From contig OX421963.1 of the NCBI GenBank assembly GCA_949128115.1, positions 91,583,602 to 91,647,601 on the forward strand: a DNA stretch of 64,000 nucleotides, read 5' to 3'. The notes beneath the pieces were generated by a model. The model worked only from the letters and a program-made list of their open reading frames with translations. It made no database searches and was not told the origin of the DNA. Shown here piece by piece: positions 21,499 through 33,480 of the stretch; the stretch's first letter is position 1, and every line of letters starts with the position of its first letter. The translations under genes and the position numbers were made by a program. The DNA comes from Anaspis maculata (taxonomy: Eukaryota > Arthropoda > Insecta > Coleoptera > Scraptiidae).

Positions 21499-22894
21499 AT
21501 TAGGGTGTCCGAGATTTGAATCCGAAAACTTCAGCAACCGATAGAGAATCAAAAAATAAGGGGACTTCGTTCGGAAAAATATTTTCAAAAATGAAAAATA
21601 ACGGAGACATAGCCTTCCAAAGTTAGTTCCAAAAAACCGTTTTTTCAAAATAACTCTTACACCAATTCAACAGATTTTGACCGAATTTGACACAGGTGAT
21701 CCTACGATACATTTACATCAGGAGCTCGAGATAACTTTTTCTTAATGACCCCAGTGGCGTAGATATTGGGAGGTTCACCCCTATTACACCCCCCCTGATT
21801 TCCACGCCAATGAACATTTTGAAAAAGCGACCCAAAATGTTGATTCTGCATTCAATTCCAAAGAAAAAAGTTACCCATGGTGAATTTTGATTCGAGGCTT
21901 CGTTTTTGAGATATTTGAGTTTGAAAAGTCCAAACACAATTACGGACCAAAATCATTTTTGTTACTGAAAATTCTATTCTCTGTCACTCAGGATATTTCT
22001 TCCAAAATTGGATCGGTGATGCTTGAATACTTAGCTCCATGATAAAAACTATTACTTTGATCAAAACAGTCCAGTGGCGTAGATATCAGGGGAGCTACTC
22101 ATATTATTCCCTCTATTTTCTACGCCAATTAAGATTTTGAGAAAACGATCCAAATTATTGTTTTTGCATTCAATTCTGAAGGAAAAGTTACTCTTGTTGA
22201 ATTTTGATTTGAAGCTTCGTTTTTGAGATATTTGAGTTTGAAAATTCCAAAACAGTCCAGTGGCGTAGATATTGGAGGAGCCACTCATATCATCGCCCCT
22301 ATTTTCTACGCCAATGAATATTTTGAGGAAGCAATCCGAGTTATTGTTTCTGCATTTAATTTAAAAGAAAAAGTTTCTCCCGCTCAATTTTGATTTGAGG
22401 CTTCGTTAGCCTAGTAAATAGAATTTTTAGTAACAAAATTGATTTCAATTTGTATTTGTGCTTGAAATTTTCAAACTCAAATATCTCAAAAACAAAGCCT
22501 CAAATCAAAATTTACTCCGAGTAACTTTTTCCTTGGAATTGAATACAGAATGAAGAATTTTGGTCGCTCTCTCAAAATTTTGATTTGCGTGAAAAATAGA
22601 GGGGTTAATAGGGGTAAACCTCTCAATATCTACGCCACTGGAGTCACTCGAGAAAAGTCATCTTGAGCTATTGATACAAATGTATTGTGGGATCACCTGT
22701 GTCAAATTTGGACAAGATCGGTTGAACGGTGTAAGAGTTATTTCAGAAAAACGGTTTTTTGAATCCAACTTTTAAGGGCTATATCTTCGTTATTTTTCAT
22801 TTTTGAAAACATTTTTCTGAACAAAGTCCCATCATTTTTCGATCCTCTATCGATTGCTGAAGTTTCCGGATTTAAACCGCGAACACCCTGTATA
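21499..22894. mobile_element. fold-back / long-TIR element with internal tandem repeats
   Basis: The left end reads TAGGGTGTCCGAGATTTGAA and the right end is its diverged inverse ending AACACCCTGTA. Arms of about 450 bases are inverted copies, for example AACGGAGACATAGCC near 21600 against GGGCTATATCTTCGTT near 22775. Both contain the CAGTGGCGTAGATATTG core or its inverse. Between them, three tandem units with CCAGTGGCGTAGATAT occur near 21765, 22070 and 22257. It is related to the element at 6569-7562 by its ACAGGGTG-type ends. No coding capacity is apparent. Confidence 0.65.
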
Positions 22895-22914
22895 TCGTGT
22901 TGGATCTAGGAAAA

Positions 22915-24440
22915 ACGTCTCCCACAAAAGGTCCCCAAAAAAACTAAAGGGGGCTTATTAGACATGGAGACACAAGGGGGTTCCAAAAACTATAATCATA
23001 TACAAGTATGGAGGTCTGGAAGCTAGGCAAAAATATAAGGGGGCTCGACGGAGCTTCAAAGAACGTTTTAAAAACAAGAGGGCCAAACAGAGCTCTGGAT
23101 AACAAAAGGCGAAAGGGGGCTCACTGGAGCCATGTAAAAACACAAGGAAGCTAATTAAGGCTCCAACCAAACTACACTTGCAGACACAAGGAGGCCCGAT
23201 AGGGCTCCGTATATTGCACGAAGACACAAGGGCTTTACGCTATAGCTTCAGAGCCTGGGGGCTTACTGGAACTCTGAAAAGAACGAGAAAACATGAGGGG
23301 CTCATCAGGGCTCCAAACAACACATGAGGATACAGGGGAACCCAATAAGGTCCGGCAAAAAGGGGCTTGCTGGTACCAACCAATGAAAACCAATTAAATA
23401 ATAACTGGGCTAATTAGAGCTTCATACTACACTTGAAAACAAGGGGGCCCGATAGGGCTTCAAATATCACATAAAGGCATGAGGTGCTTGCTAATGCTCC
23501 GAAAGCTGGGTACGGAAAGATGTAGGGAGGCTCAGCAGGGCTTCAATAGACGTTGGAGAAACAAGCTCAGTGAAGTCTGGATAACACAAAAAGGCAACAG
23601 GGAGGGGACTTACTGGAGTTCTGATAGCCATGAAAAACCATAAGGGGCTAATTAGGGCTCCAAACTACAATTTCGGTCACAAGGGTACCCGAAGACAGCT
23701 CCCAAAGCCATAGAACAACGACAAGGGGGCCAAATGAAGGTCAGTGTAATGAAATAAGGCCAATGGGACGTAATGGAATTTTGGAGGCCAAAAACAAAAA
23801 CATAAGGAGGTTATCGGGGGTCCAATTGGAGACCCAAGGGGACGCGAAAAGACTCCGAATGGCATGAGACCACAAGGATGATTACTATGCTCTGAAAGTG
23901 AAGGAAAATGCAAGGGTGCCCGGTAGGGCTTCAAATCATAGTAGAGACACAATAAAGGGCTAAGTTAAGCCTGGATAACCAAAAATAGCAAGAGGGCTTA
24001 GTGGAATTCTAGAAGCCATGAAGCGCATTAGGGCTCAAAATTATAGTTGAAATTACAAGGGGGCCAGATTTGGGGGCCCCCTTCAAGGCACAAGGGGCTC
24101 ACCGGTGCTCGGAAAGCCTCGGAAGAATGAAAGGGGGCTCACCAGAACTTTAAACGGTATTGAAGACACGAGGTGGCCCAATGGAGTAATAATCCGATAG
24201 CCATGAAAAAACATAAAGGGGCTCAGCAGGGCTTTGAATTACATTGAAGAAATGATAAGGGGGCCCAACAGAGCTCTTGATAACACAAAACTCCAAAAGA
24301 GGTCTTACTAGAAGACTGAAAGCTATGAAAAACATAGAAGATGAGGACGTAACTTCCAAAGGACATAACTTCCACGGGACGTTTTGTGGGGAACGTTAAA
24401 ACTAAACAAAACAATACAACTAGACCAACTAAGGCTCCTA
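22915..24440. repeat. degenerate tandem repeat, GGGGCTCA/GGGCTCC family
   Basis: Units of roughly 60-80 bases recur about twenty times. A typical unit has AAGGGGGC, a TTAGGGCTCCAA-like core, then ACAC and GAAGACACAAGG. Units vary greatly. Open frames on the minus strand are by-products. Confidence 0.7.
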
Positions 24441-24479
24441 AAGAGCAAGAAATGTATTTTTTCAATCAAAATTGAGATT

Positions 24480-24820
24480 AACTAAAAGTGACACATACAA
24501 ATTTTGAAGAAATTCAACATTTCGAAAACATTCACTATTTTTCAACATCCGAGGTTACCTTATTCAAAAGAGCTGAAAATAAGAGACAATAAAAGAAAAA
24601 ATATATTTATGTTTGAAATTTTGAAACATTCAAAAAGTCAAAGCACCCAAATTCTAAAGAGGAAAACATTCGAAACTTGAAATCATTGAAAGTTTCAAGA
24701 CATTCAAACTCTGGAATATCAAAGTTTTGAAACATTCAAGACCCATAGCTCAAAAATGAGAGAGAAAACTCTTCAATATAATTGCAACATTCTAAATTTT
24801 TCAACGTTAAAAAATTCCAA
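24480..24820. repeat. AT-rich GAAACATTCAAA repeat tract
   Basis: Short degenerate repeats of the GAAACATTCAAA type are present. The motif is the same as in the 30.8-33.5 kb satellite, and here it leads into the inverted ATTTC satellite. Confidence 0.5.
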
Positions 24821-27440
24821 ACATTCTTGGAGATTCCGTAGAAATATTCGGAAATCTCTTGAAAATTCAAGCGAATAGAAATCCTCACATTTCCCGTAGA
24901 AATCTTCAGAAATCCCTGAAAATTTCCACAGGAATCCTCAAAAATCTCGTAAACACCTTTGGGAATTATGTAGAAATCTTTAAAAATGCCTTGAAATTTA
25001 TCAAAAATCTCGTAGAATTTCTCAGAAATCCCTAGAATGCCATACAAGTCTTCTAAAATCCCCAGACATCCCGCAGAAATTTTGAGAAATACATAGAAAT
25101 TTTTGGAAATCCTCAAAGTTCTTTAGAAATGCCTACAAAGTTTTTTAAAAACCCTTGGAAATCCCGTAGAAATTTTCAAAGTTTCATAGAAATTGTCAGA
25201 ACATTTTTAGAAATCTATACGAATTTTCAGGATCCCGTGAAAACTTTCCAAAACCTTGCAATTCTTGGAAATCTCGTAGAAATCCCTGAAAATTCTTGAA
25301 AACCCTTAGAAATCGCGTAAAAAACACTAAAATCCCCAGTAATCTTCTAAAAATCTTGGAGGTAGTCCATAGACCCTAAGAAATCTTCCGAATTTCTGTT
25401 GAAATTTCTTGAATTTCCGTAGATGTTGGGAATTTTTAGATCTCTAGAAGTTTTCCACAATCTGATAGAAATATTTAGAATTTCCTAGATATCACATACA
25501 AATGTTCAGAAATTCATCTCTATGAACTTTCGTGAATCTCTGGAAATTTTCAAAAATCTTCAGGAACTCCTCGAATTTTTGTAGAAATCTTGAGAAATCT
25601 CTAGCAGTTTTTGAAAATCAATACGAATTTTTCAAAAAATTTTAGAAATCCTTTCAAATTTTGTGGAAATATTCAGAAATTCTTGGAGATCTGGAACAAA
25701 TTCCCAGAAAACCTATAGAAAATTTTAAAACTCCCTATAATTTCCCAGAAATCCCATAAAGAACCTTTGGGAATTCCCACGAATCTTGTAGAATCCTTTT
25801 CAAATTCCCAAAATGAATACGCAATGAAAACATTAGAAATTCCATACAAATCTTCACTGTAGCCCATGGATCTGTTGAAATCTTCAATCCTAGAATTGCA
25901 TAGAGATTCTCAAAATCCTTGGAAATCTTTAGAAAACCTTGAAAATCTTGTAGAAATCTCAAAAAATCCTTGGAGATTCCGTAGAAATATTCGGAAATCC
26001 CTTGAAATTCTAAATGAATCTTTAGAAATCCTTACATTTCCCGTAGAAATCTTCAGAAATCCCTAAAAATTTCCACATGAATCCTCAAAAATCCCGTAAA
26101 CACCTTTGGGAATTGTGTAGAAATGCCTTGAAATTTCTCACAAATCTTGTGGAATTCCTCAAAAATCCTTAGATTATCATACAAGTCTTCTAAAATCCCC
26201 AGACATCCCGCAGAAATTTTGAGAAACGCATAGAAATTTTCGGAAATCCTCAAAATTCTTCAGAAATACCTACAAAGTTTTTTAAAAACCCTCGGAAATC
26301 CCGTAGAAATCTCCAAGGTTCCATAGACATTGTCAGAACATTTTTAGAAATCTATGCGAATTTTCAGCATCCCGTGAAAATTTTCCAAAACCTTGCAATT
26401 CTTGAAAATCTCGTAGAACTCCCTGAAAATTCTTGAAAATACTTAGAAATCGCGTAGAAAGATCTAAAATCCCCAGTAATCTTATAAAAATCTTGAAGTT
26501 AGTCCCATAGACCCTTAGATATCCAAATTACCGTTGAAATTCCTTGAATCCCCGTAGATGTTAGAAATCCTTAGATCTCTAGAAGATTCCCAAAATCTGA
26601 TAGAAATATTTAGAGATTTCTAGATATCACATACACATATTTAGAAATTCTTCTTAATGAACTCCCGTTAATCCCTGGAAATCTTCAAAAATCTTCTCGA
26701 ATTATCGTAGAAATCTTGAGAAATCTCTAGCAGTTTTTGAAAATCAATACGATTTTTTCAAAAACTCCCAGAAATCCCTTTAAATTTTGTGGAAATATTC
26801 AGAAATTCTTGGAGATCTGGAACAAATTCCCAGAAAACCTATAGACATTTTTAAGACTCCCTTTAATTTTCCAGAAATCCCATAAAGAATCTTCATAAGT
26901 CCCCAGTAATTCCATAAAAATCTTTGGAAATTCCCACGGATCTTGTAGAATCGTTTTGAAATCCCCAAAATGAATATGTAATGAAAACACTAGAAATTCC
27001 ATACAAATCTTCACTCTAGCCCATGAATTTGTTGAAATCTTCAATCCTAGAATTGCATAGAAATTCTCAAAATCCTTGGAAATCTTTAGAAAATCTTGAA
27101 AATCTTGTAGAAATCTCTAGAAATCCTTGGAGATTCCGTAGAAATGTTCGAAAATCCTTTGAAACTTTCAAATGAATCTTGAGAAATCCTCACATTTCCC
27201 GTAGAAATCTTCAGAAATCCCTAAAAAATTCCCACAGGAATCCTCAAAAATCTCGTGAACACCATTGGGAATTGTGTAGAAATCTTTAGAAATGCCTTGG
27301 AATTTCTCAAAAATCTCGTAGAATTGCTCAGAAATCCCTTGAATGCCATAAAAGTTTCAATTAATTCCTAGAAATCTTGTAGGAATCTTAAGAAATTCAC
27401 AGAAATTTTTTGCTGTCCTCAAAAATCCTTGAAATTTTTT
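24820..27440 (-). repeat. ATTTC-based satellite, inverted relative of the 13.46-17.55 kb array
   Basis: The sequence reads as the reverse complement of the first satellite: AAATCTCGTAGAATTTCTC, CATACAAGTCTTCTAAAATC and CACTNTAGCCCATG-type segments recur. The CAGACATCCCGCAGAAAT segment matches the ATTTCTGCGGGATGTCTG segment of the other array. At least two higher-order copies (near 25000-25870 and 26050-27020) are visible. Minus-strand open frames are repeat translations. Confidence 0.8.
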
Positions 27441-27990
27441 TCATTTTGAAATTTTCTTACTTGGAAAAGTTTGACAAGGAAAGAACATACGAAAGTGTCG
27501 AAACTTGAAACATTCAAATTCCAAAAAGATTCAATTTTTCTGAAATTCAAAAGTAGAAAACATTCGAAATTTGACCTTATCAAGAATTTTGAGATATTCA
27601 GATTCCAAAATATTCAAAAATCTACAGCCCAAAAATGAGAGAGGGAACTTTTTCAACATCCAAAACTGTAAAATTCAGAAGACTCAGTTCAACAAATTTT
27701 CAAAATTGAGAAACATCCGTAATTGCGAAATTCAAGGTGAGAAACGTTCGAATTTTAAAACCACTCGATATTTTAAAACATCCGATATTTCAAAGCAATG
27801 GAAATTTTAGAACATTATAAATTTGAAACGTTCAAATATTCAGAAAGTTAAAATGTTTGAGCATTCAAAATTTCAACAATTAAAAATTGCAAAAACATTC
27901 GAAAACTCATAATTCAAAAACAGACAATATTTTTTGTACCAAAAAATGTATAATCATTCATCTTGGCGTAACAGTGTAACTTACCCTGAG
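27440..27990. repeat. AT-rich CATTCAAA-type repeat tract
   Basis: Degenerate GAAACATTCGAAATTT-like units continue after the inverted satellite. They match the tract before it and the 30.8-33.5 kb array, so the inverted satellite is embedded in this family. Confidence 0.5.
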
Positions 27991-28013
27991 CAAGAAAGTT
28001 GTGGCAATTGTTT

Positions 28014-28055
28014 TGCTACAATTGCAAAAGCACTGGGCACCTACCCGCCAACTGC
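28014..28055 (+). repeat. CCHC zinc-knuckle cassette, frame intact
   Basis: Fourteen codons read CYNCKSTGHLPANC followed by KS, with perfect C-X2-C-X4-H-X4-C spacing and no stop inside. The flanks (CAATTGTTTTGC before, GTTCAAGCTTGAACC after) match the units of the 33.5-35.4 kb array, so it is a dispersed single unit. Confidence 0.65.
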
Positions 28056-28363
28056 AAATCCGCCGTTCAAGCTTGAACCATATCGGTTTTTTGGTATCTC
28101 CGAAAAGCTCTCCGAACGCCCTTCGCAATTACCCGCTTTATTAGCATTCGAAAACAGCAATTGGCCACCTCACCATATCAACTGGGTCAATATGCTCAAC
28201 ATTACAAGAAATACGAATAATCTGATTTTTTGATATATTTGTAGGAATGATTACATTATTATTTTCCTATCAAACCTAGTAACGATGGTATAAAAACTAC
28301 TACAATTTGAAAACATTGTAGCAGAGCGAAAAATTCACTTCTCTTCACATCATGCCCTCCAAG

Positions 28364-29623
28364 TTATTTTGTTTCTTCTCTGCAATGTTCAATCCTCTTT
28401 GCCTTAATCTGCAATTTTTTTATTTTAGAACATTCTTCACTAGAATATCTGTATGTAGAAAAAATAATCAGTGGGTGTTTACCTTGGTTCCTTAGTCTCC
28501 GCGATCTTCCACCGTCCCTATCTCCAGCATTCCTCAGCCACACTTTAATGACCGTTTCGACTTCCTGTTGAGTGGCATTTTTCGACAACGGATTTCGTCT
28601 CACAGCCACTAAAACGAAAATTTCCAATTATCGCAGATTCAAATTGCTCACCGTAACCGTACCAGTTATCAGTTTCAAGACGTTCTGATGCTGTGCAAAT
28701 CCGTGTTTGTTGTTTCGTCCCGACCAGTTCATCGTAACTGCCAGACGATGTGCAATTATCTTCGACAGGATTCTTCGGGTGGTATCGCAAACATCCCGTC
28801 CTCCGACCAATTGAAACGCGGTGCACTGCAAATTGAAGATTGGAAATTATGTGATCATAACGAATAAGTCGATAGATACATGATATGTATAGCTTCAATC
28901 CGAAGAAGTTCAGTAGGTTCAAATGGTTACTGGTTTAAAAAAAATGGTACCCAGGTACTTCCTACTAACCATGTTGCCCAAGCGAGTTTCGTCCTCCAGG
29001 CTGTCGTCAAAAGCCTTCAGCTGTTCAACAGTTGCTGCCGGAAGGTCTCCGGAATCGTCCCCTGGAATGGTTGCGATATCGTCGGCTTTATCAGTCCTCT
29101 GTGCCACTTGCACGAGATAATTTTGTTGCTCCTGGAGCGTCTCCACTTTTTCAATTAATTCTTTCAGTAGACCTAAAAACATCCGCCGTGTGAGTATATA
29201 AAAATGATTGTAATTAAGGTTTTCTCTTTCAAGAAGTACTGTATCACTCACCTTGATTTTCCGCACACGAGCATGTTCCTGGAAGGTTCTTACTGGCATT
29301 ACCAGTCAATGTGGAGGTCAATGGGTCAACGGATGAGGATGTCGAAATGAGAGTTCTGGAGGAATGAGCTCCGGAATTCTGGGCTCTCGAAAGGATTGGG
29401 GTGTTGAGACGTTGTTTGTCTGGCAATGCTGGCGGGTTCGGAGTCTCATCGTCGTCCGAATCACCCTCCAGCAAGAAATCTGCATACCGGGAATTTTTCC
29501 TTTGTACTCTTTTTCTCTTTAGGCCAGAGGATTGTTGTGATTCTTCCTCGCTTTCGCTAGTTTGAGGGTTATCCAATTCCTGCTTCAATCTTCCCATGTT
29601 TTCCAAAGCTATTTCGATGGACT
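28364..29623 (-). CDS. DUF4806 domain protein, 3' exons
   Basis: Four exons can be joined on the minus strand: 29252-29623 (donor CAAG|GTGAGT), 28970-29172 (donor ATG|GTTAGT), 28663-28825 and 28608 downward. The first gives an acidic then basic region (SESEEES, KRKR, GDSDDDE), as is usual N-terminal to DUF4806. The rest gives PAATVEQLKAFDDSLEDE, LVGGRDVCDTTRRILSKI, MNWSGRNNKHGF and AVRRNPLSKNATQQEVE, then VIKVWLRNA. That is the full DUF4806 core, whose function is unknown. The last exon either runs to a stop at 28364 or is spliced at 28483 (CAAG|GTAAAC). The 29252-29623 exon starts in the same two-base phase as the lola exons, so an upstream exon is required and is not identified. Confidence 0.7.
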
Positions 29624-29639
29624 CTGAAAGCCAAGTAAG

Positions 29640-30760
29640 ATTATTACCGTCTTTTTTTTCATGAAAAATGATTTTTCATTTGATTTTCAAGAAAATCAAC
29701 GCAAATGCATGGTTGATCCTCATGTATCTACTAAGATCCTACTTTCACCTGATATTGGCCCAAAATAGCAATACTGTCGGGAATATTAAAATTGGCTAGA
29801 ATACAAAAACTGGACAAATGCTGTATGAAAATCAAATTTTTCAAACATACATAATGAACAAAAAAGATAGAAAAAATCGAAGAAAATCTTTATTGAATAC
29901 ATTATATTTTTGAAAAATTCTCAAAGTGAAAAAACAGAAGTTTTCTGTACCGCTGTACTTTTTCGTATCTAGGTACTATTTTGTACTAACTATTCTGCAC
30001 TTTTTTGTAGTTTTTTCTTGACATTTTTCACTCCTAGTGAACTTTTTGATTTTTTTGATTTTTGTTTTGACGGTTTTTGGATAAGTTTTGGTAGGAATAA
30101 CACATTTTTCGTTCTTGCATGAACTTTATTATAATTAGAACTTTTTGTCTGTACACTGGACAAAAGGCAGACACACTTCAGTGAGTTCAATGATAATAAT
30201 ATTTTTGCATTGGTAAAATGTAAAATCTCTTCTTGTGGGGCTCAGGATAGCCATAAGAGGTTGAAGCAGCTGTCCCACTTTTGGACAAATGAATGAGAAC
30301 AAGAACCTCGTTAGTGGTTTAGGCATGCAATAATTGAAGCAATAAAAATTGCGTCACACTCAAAATTTTAAAATATTTCAACTCTAGCCCAACAAAAGCT
30401 GAGAAGAAAATATTCTTCTCGATTCAAAATTGGAAAACATTGGAAAAAGAAATAAACATTCAAATACAAGACACTCGAAGATAGATATATTTTTATTCCT
30501 GCCAGGAAGCTTCTGAGACATCATAGGGTGATGAAGCGCTCACTTTTATCAAAACAATTGGACAAAAGATTACCAATGCTACCAACGAAAATAGAGCATC
30601 TCATTATCTTTTTCAAAGGCTTAGTGTTGCCCTACAGCGCGGCAATGACGCATCAATCTTCGGTACCTTACCACCAGGGAAAGATTTCGGAGAAATTTTC
30701 TATTTATAATTTCTATACACTTATTTGTATATGTAGCACCTAATAAAAAATATGCATTTT
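29640..30760. other. AT-rich stretch without a recognisable gene
   Basis: This should hold upstream DUF4806 exons if they are near, but I see no conserved N-terminal sequence. Minus-strand open frames such as 29990-30190 are Lys/Ser-rich and low-complexity. Confidence 0.35.
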
Positions 30761-30769
30761 TGTACAAAA

Positions 30770-33480
30770 AAAGTATATTCAAATGTTTAGAACATTCAAA
30801 ATTTGGAAACATTCAAGTATCTCTAATCCAAAGCAGATTGGGATAGAAGAATTTTTTCCAATCAAGAATTTTTAAACATTTGATATTTTTTTTAAAACAT
30901 GTAAAATTTGTACCATTCAAAATTTTGCTTGAGAACATTCAAAATTTTGGAACATTCGAAATTTTGGGAAATTCCATAGCCTAAAGAAGGTTGAGAAGAA
31001 TGTTAACATTCAAAAGAGTTTGAAACTTCACAACTTAATATTTGTAATATTGAAAATTTTAAAACATTTTGAATTAGATGATAACATTCATCAATTTGGA
31101 AAGTTCAACATTCAAATGATGATAACATTCGAATTTGAGAGCATGTGAAATTTGTACCATTCAAAATTTTGAAAAAACATCTGAAATTTTACAACATCCA
31201 AAGTTTTGAAACATTCCGTAGCCTAATGAAGGTTGGGAAAAATGTCAACATTCAAAAGATCTTTAAACTTCACAAACTTTGAAGTATTGAAGAATTTTGA
31301 ACATTTTGAAATTGACAATATCACTTAATAATCCAAAGAATTCAACGTTGGAAAGAGAAGAACATTCGAATTTAACATGTGAGATTTGTATCATTCAAAA
31401 ATTTTGTGAACATTTGAAATTTCAGAACAATTCAAGTTGTGAAACATTCCATAGCCTAAAAAAGGTTGAGAAAATGTCAACATTCAAGAGACTTTGAAAC
31501 TTCACAACGTTAAAATATCGAAAATGTTGCAACATTTTAAATTTGATGATAACATTCAATATTTCAAGAAAATCAGCGTTCGAAAAATGAATACATTCGG
31601 ATTTAGGAGCATGTGCAAATTGTGGAGTTGAAAATTTTGGAAACATGAAAAGTTTTAGAACATTCAAAGTTTTGAAACATTCTATAGCCTGAAGAAAGTT
31701 GAGAAAAATGTCACTATTCGAAAAACTTTCAAACGTCAGCTTGAAAATATTGGAAACTTTGAAACATTTCAAATTTGACAATAACATTCGATAGTTCAAA
31801 AAATTCAACGTTTAAAAGATGAAAACATTCGAATTTGGAAACATGAAATTAGTAATATTCAACATTTTTTAAAACATTGGAAATTTGAGAACATTCGAAG
31901 TTTTGAAATATTCTATAGCCTAAAGAATGTTGAGAAAAACGTCGACATTCAAAAGACTTTGAGACTTTACAACTTTAAAATATTCAAAATATCAAAATAT
32001 TTTGAATTTGACAATAACATTTATTGATTCAAAAAATTCACCATTTGAAAGATGAAAACATTCGAATTTGAAAACATTTGAAATTTCAGAACATTCGAAG
32101 TTTTAAATAGATTTCATAGCCTAAAGAAGGTTGAGAAAAATGTCAACATTCGAAAGACTTGGAAAGTCCACAATTTTGAAATATTGAAAATTCCAAAACA
32201 TTCAAAATTTGACGATAACACGATACTACAATAACAAATATTTCAAAAAATTCAACGTTTGAATGATATAAACATTCGAATTTGGAAACATGTGAATTTG
32301 TACCTTTCAGAATTTTGAACAAATTGAAAAACTTTAGAACATTCGAGTTTTGAAACATTCCATAGCGTTAAGAAGATTGAGGAAAAAATGGCAACATTCA
32401 AAAGATTTTAAAACTTCACAACTTTGAAATATGTATTTTTTTTTAAACAATGCGAATTTGACTATAGCATTCAATAATTCAAAAAATTCAACGTCTAAAA
32501 GATCAAAACATTCGAGTTTGAAAAATGCAAAATTTGTACCATTGAAAATTTTGAAAACATTTCAGTTTTGGAACATTCTAAGTTTTGAAATATTCCATAG
32601 CCTAGAGAAGTTGAAGAAAAATGTCAACATTCAAAAGACTTTGAAACTTCACAACTTGAGAATATTGAAAATTTTGAAACATTTCAAATCAGACGCAAAC
32701 ATTTCACATTATAGAAAATTGACCGTTAAAAATATGACATTCGAATCTGAAACCATTTAAAATTTGTATCATTCAAAATCTTGGGAACATTTAAAATTCT
32801 AGAACATTCGAAGTTTTGAAACATTTCATAGCCTAAAAACGGTTGAGAAAAATGTCAGCATTCAAAAGACTTTGGAACTTCACAACTTATTAATATTGAA
32901 AATTCTGAAACATTTTGAATTGGACAATATCATTTGATAATTGAAAGAATGAAAATATTCGAATGTGAAAACATGTAAAATTTGTACGATTCAGAATTTC
33001 GAAAGTATTCGAAATTTTAGAATATTTCAAGTTTTGAAACATTCCGTAGCCTAGAGAGGGTTGAGAAAAATGTCAACTTTCAAAAAACTTTGGAACTTCA
33101 CAACTTGAAATTCTTAAAATTTTGAAAACGAAATGCAAACGTCATTCGAAATGACAATTCAAAAAACTATTGATCTTAACCCAACAAAAAGTGAGAAATC
33201 GATTTTTTCTTCAATTAAAAATTTGAGAATGAAATATGAACATTGGGAACATTCAAAACTTGAAAAATTCAAAAACATTGAAACTTCTCAAACTCAAAGG
33301 AGGCTCTGGAAAAGAGGGAAATAATTCGAAAACACTCAAAACTTCAAGACAAGAAAACTTGAAGATATCCGAAATTCGGAAACACTTGCAAATCCGAAAT
33401 GTTCAACTTATAAGAGTTGGGAACATTCGAAATTTTATAACGTTTCTCTGAGAAAACATTCGAAATAAATTTGTCAACTT
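30770..33480. repeat. AT-rich satellite, about 230-base unit, about ten copies
   Basis: The segment CATAGCCTAAAGAAGGTTGA followed by GAAAAATGTCAACATTCAAAAG recurs near 30985, 31210, 31455, 31687, 31918, 32117, 32362, 32597, 32827 and 33045. Spacing is 200-245 bases. Between them are stretches of GAACATTCGAAGTTTTGAAA type. Open frames inside are incidental. Confidence 0.8.

Noticed and set aside
22915..24440. A CRISPR-like array of regularly spaced repeats
   Set aside because: Units vary in length and sequence without constant repeats and unique spacers, and the DNA is eukaryotic.
31422..31808. Minus-strand open frame of 128 codons
   Set aside because: Low-complexity reading of the 230-base AT-rich satellite; not conserved between units.
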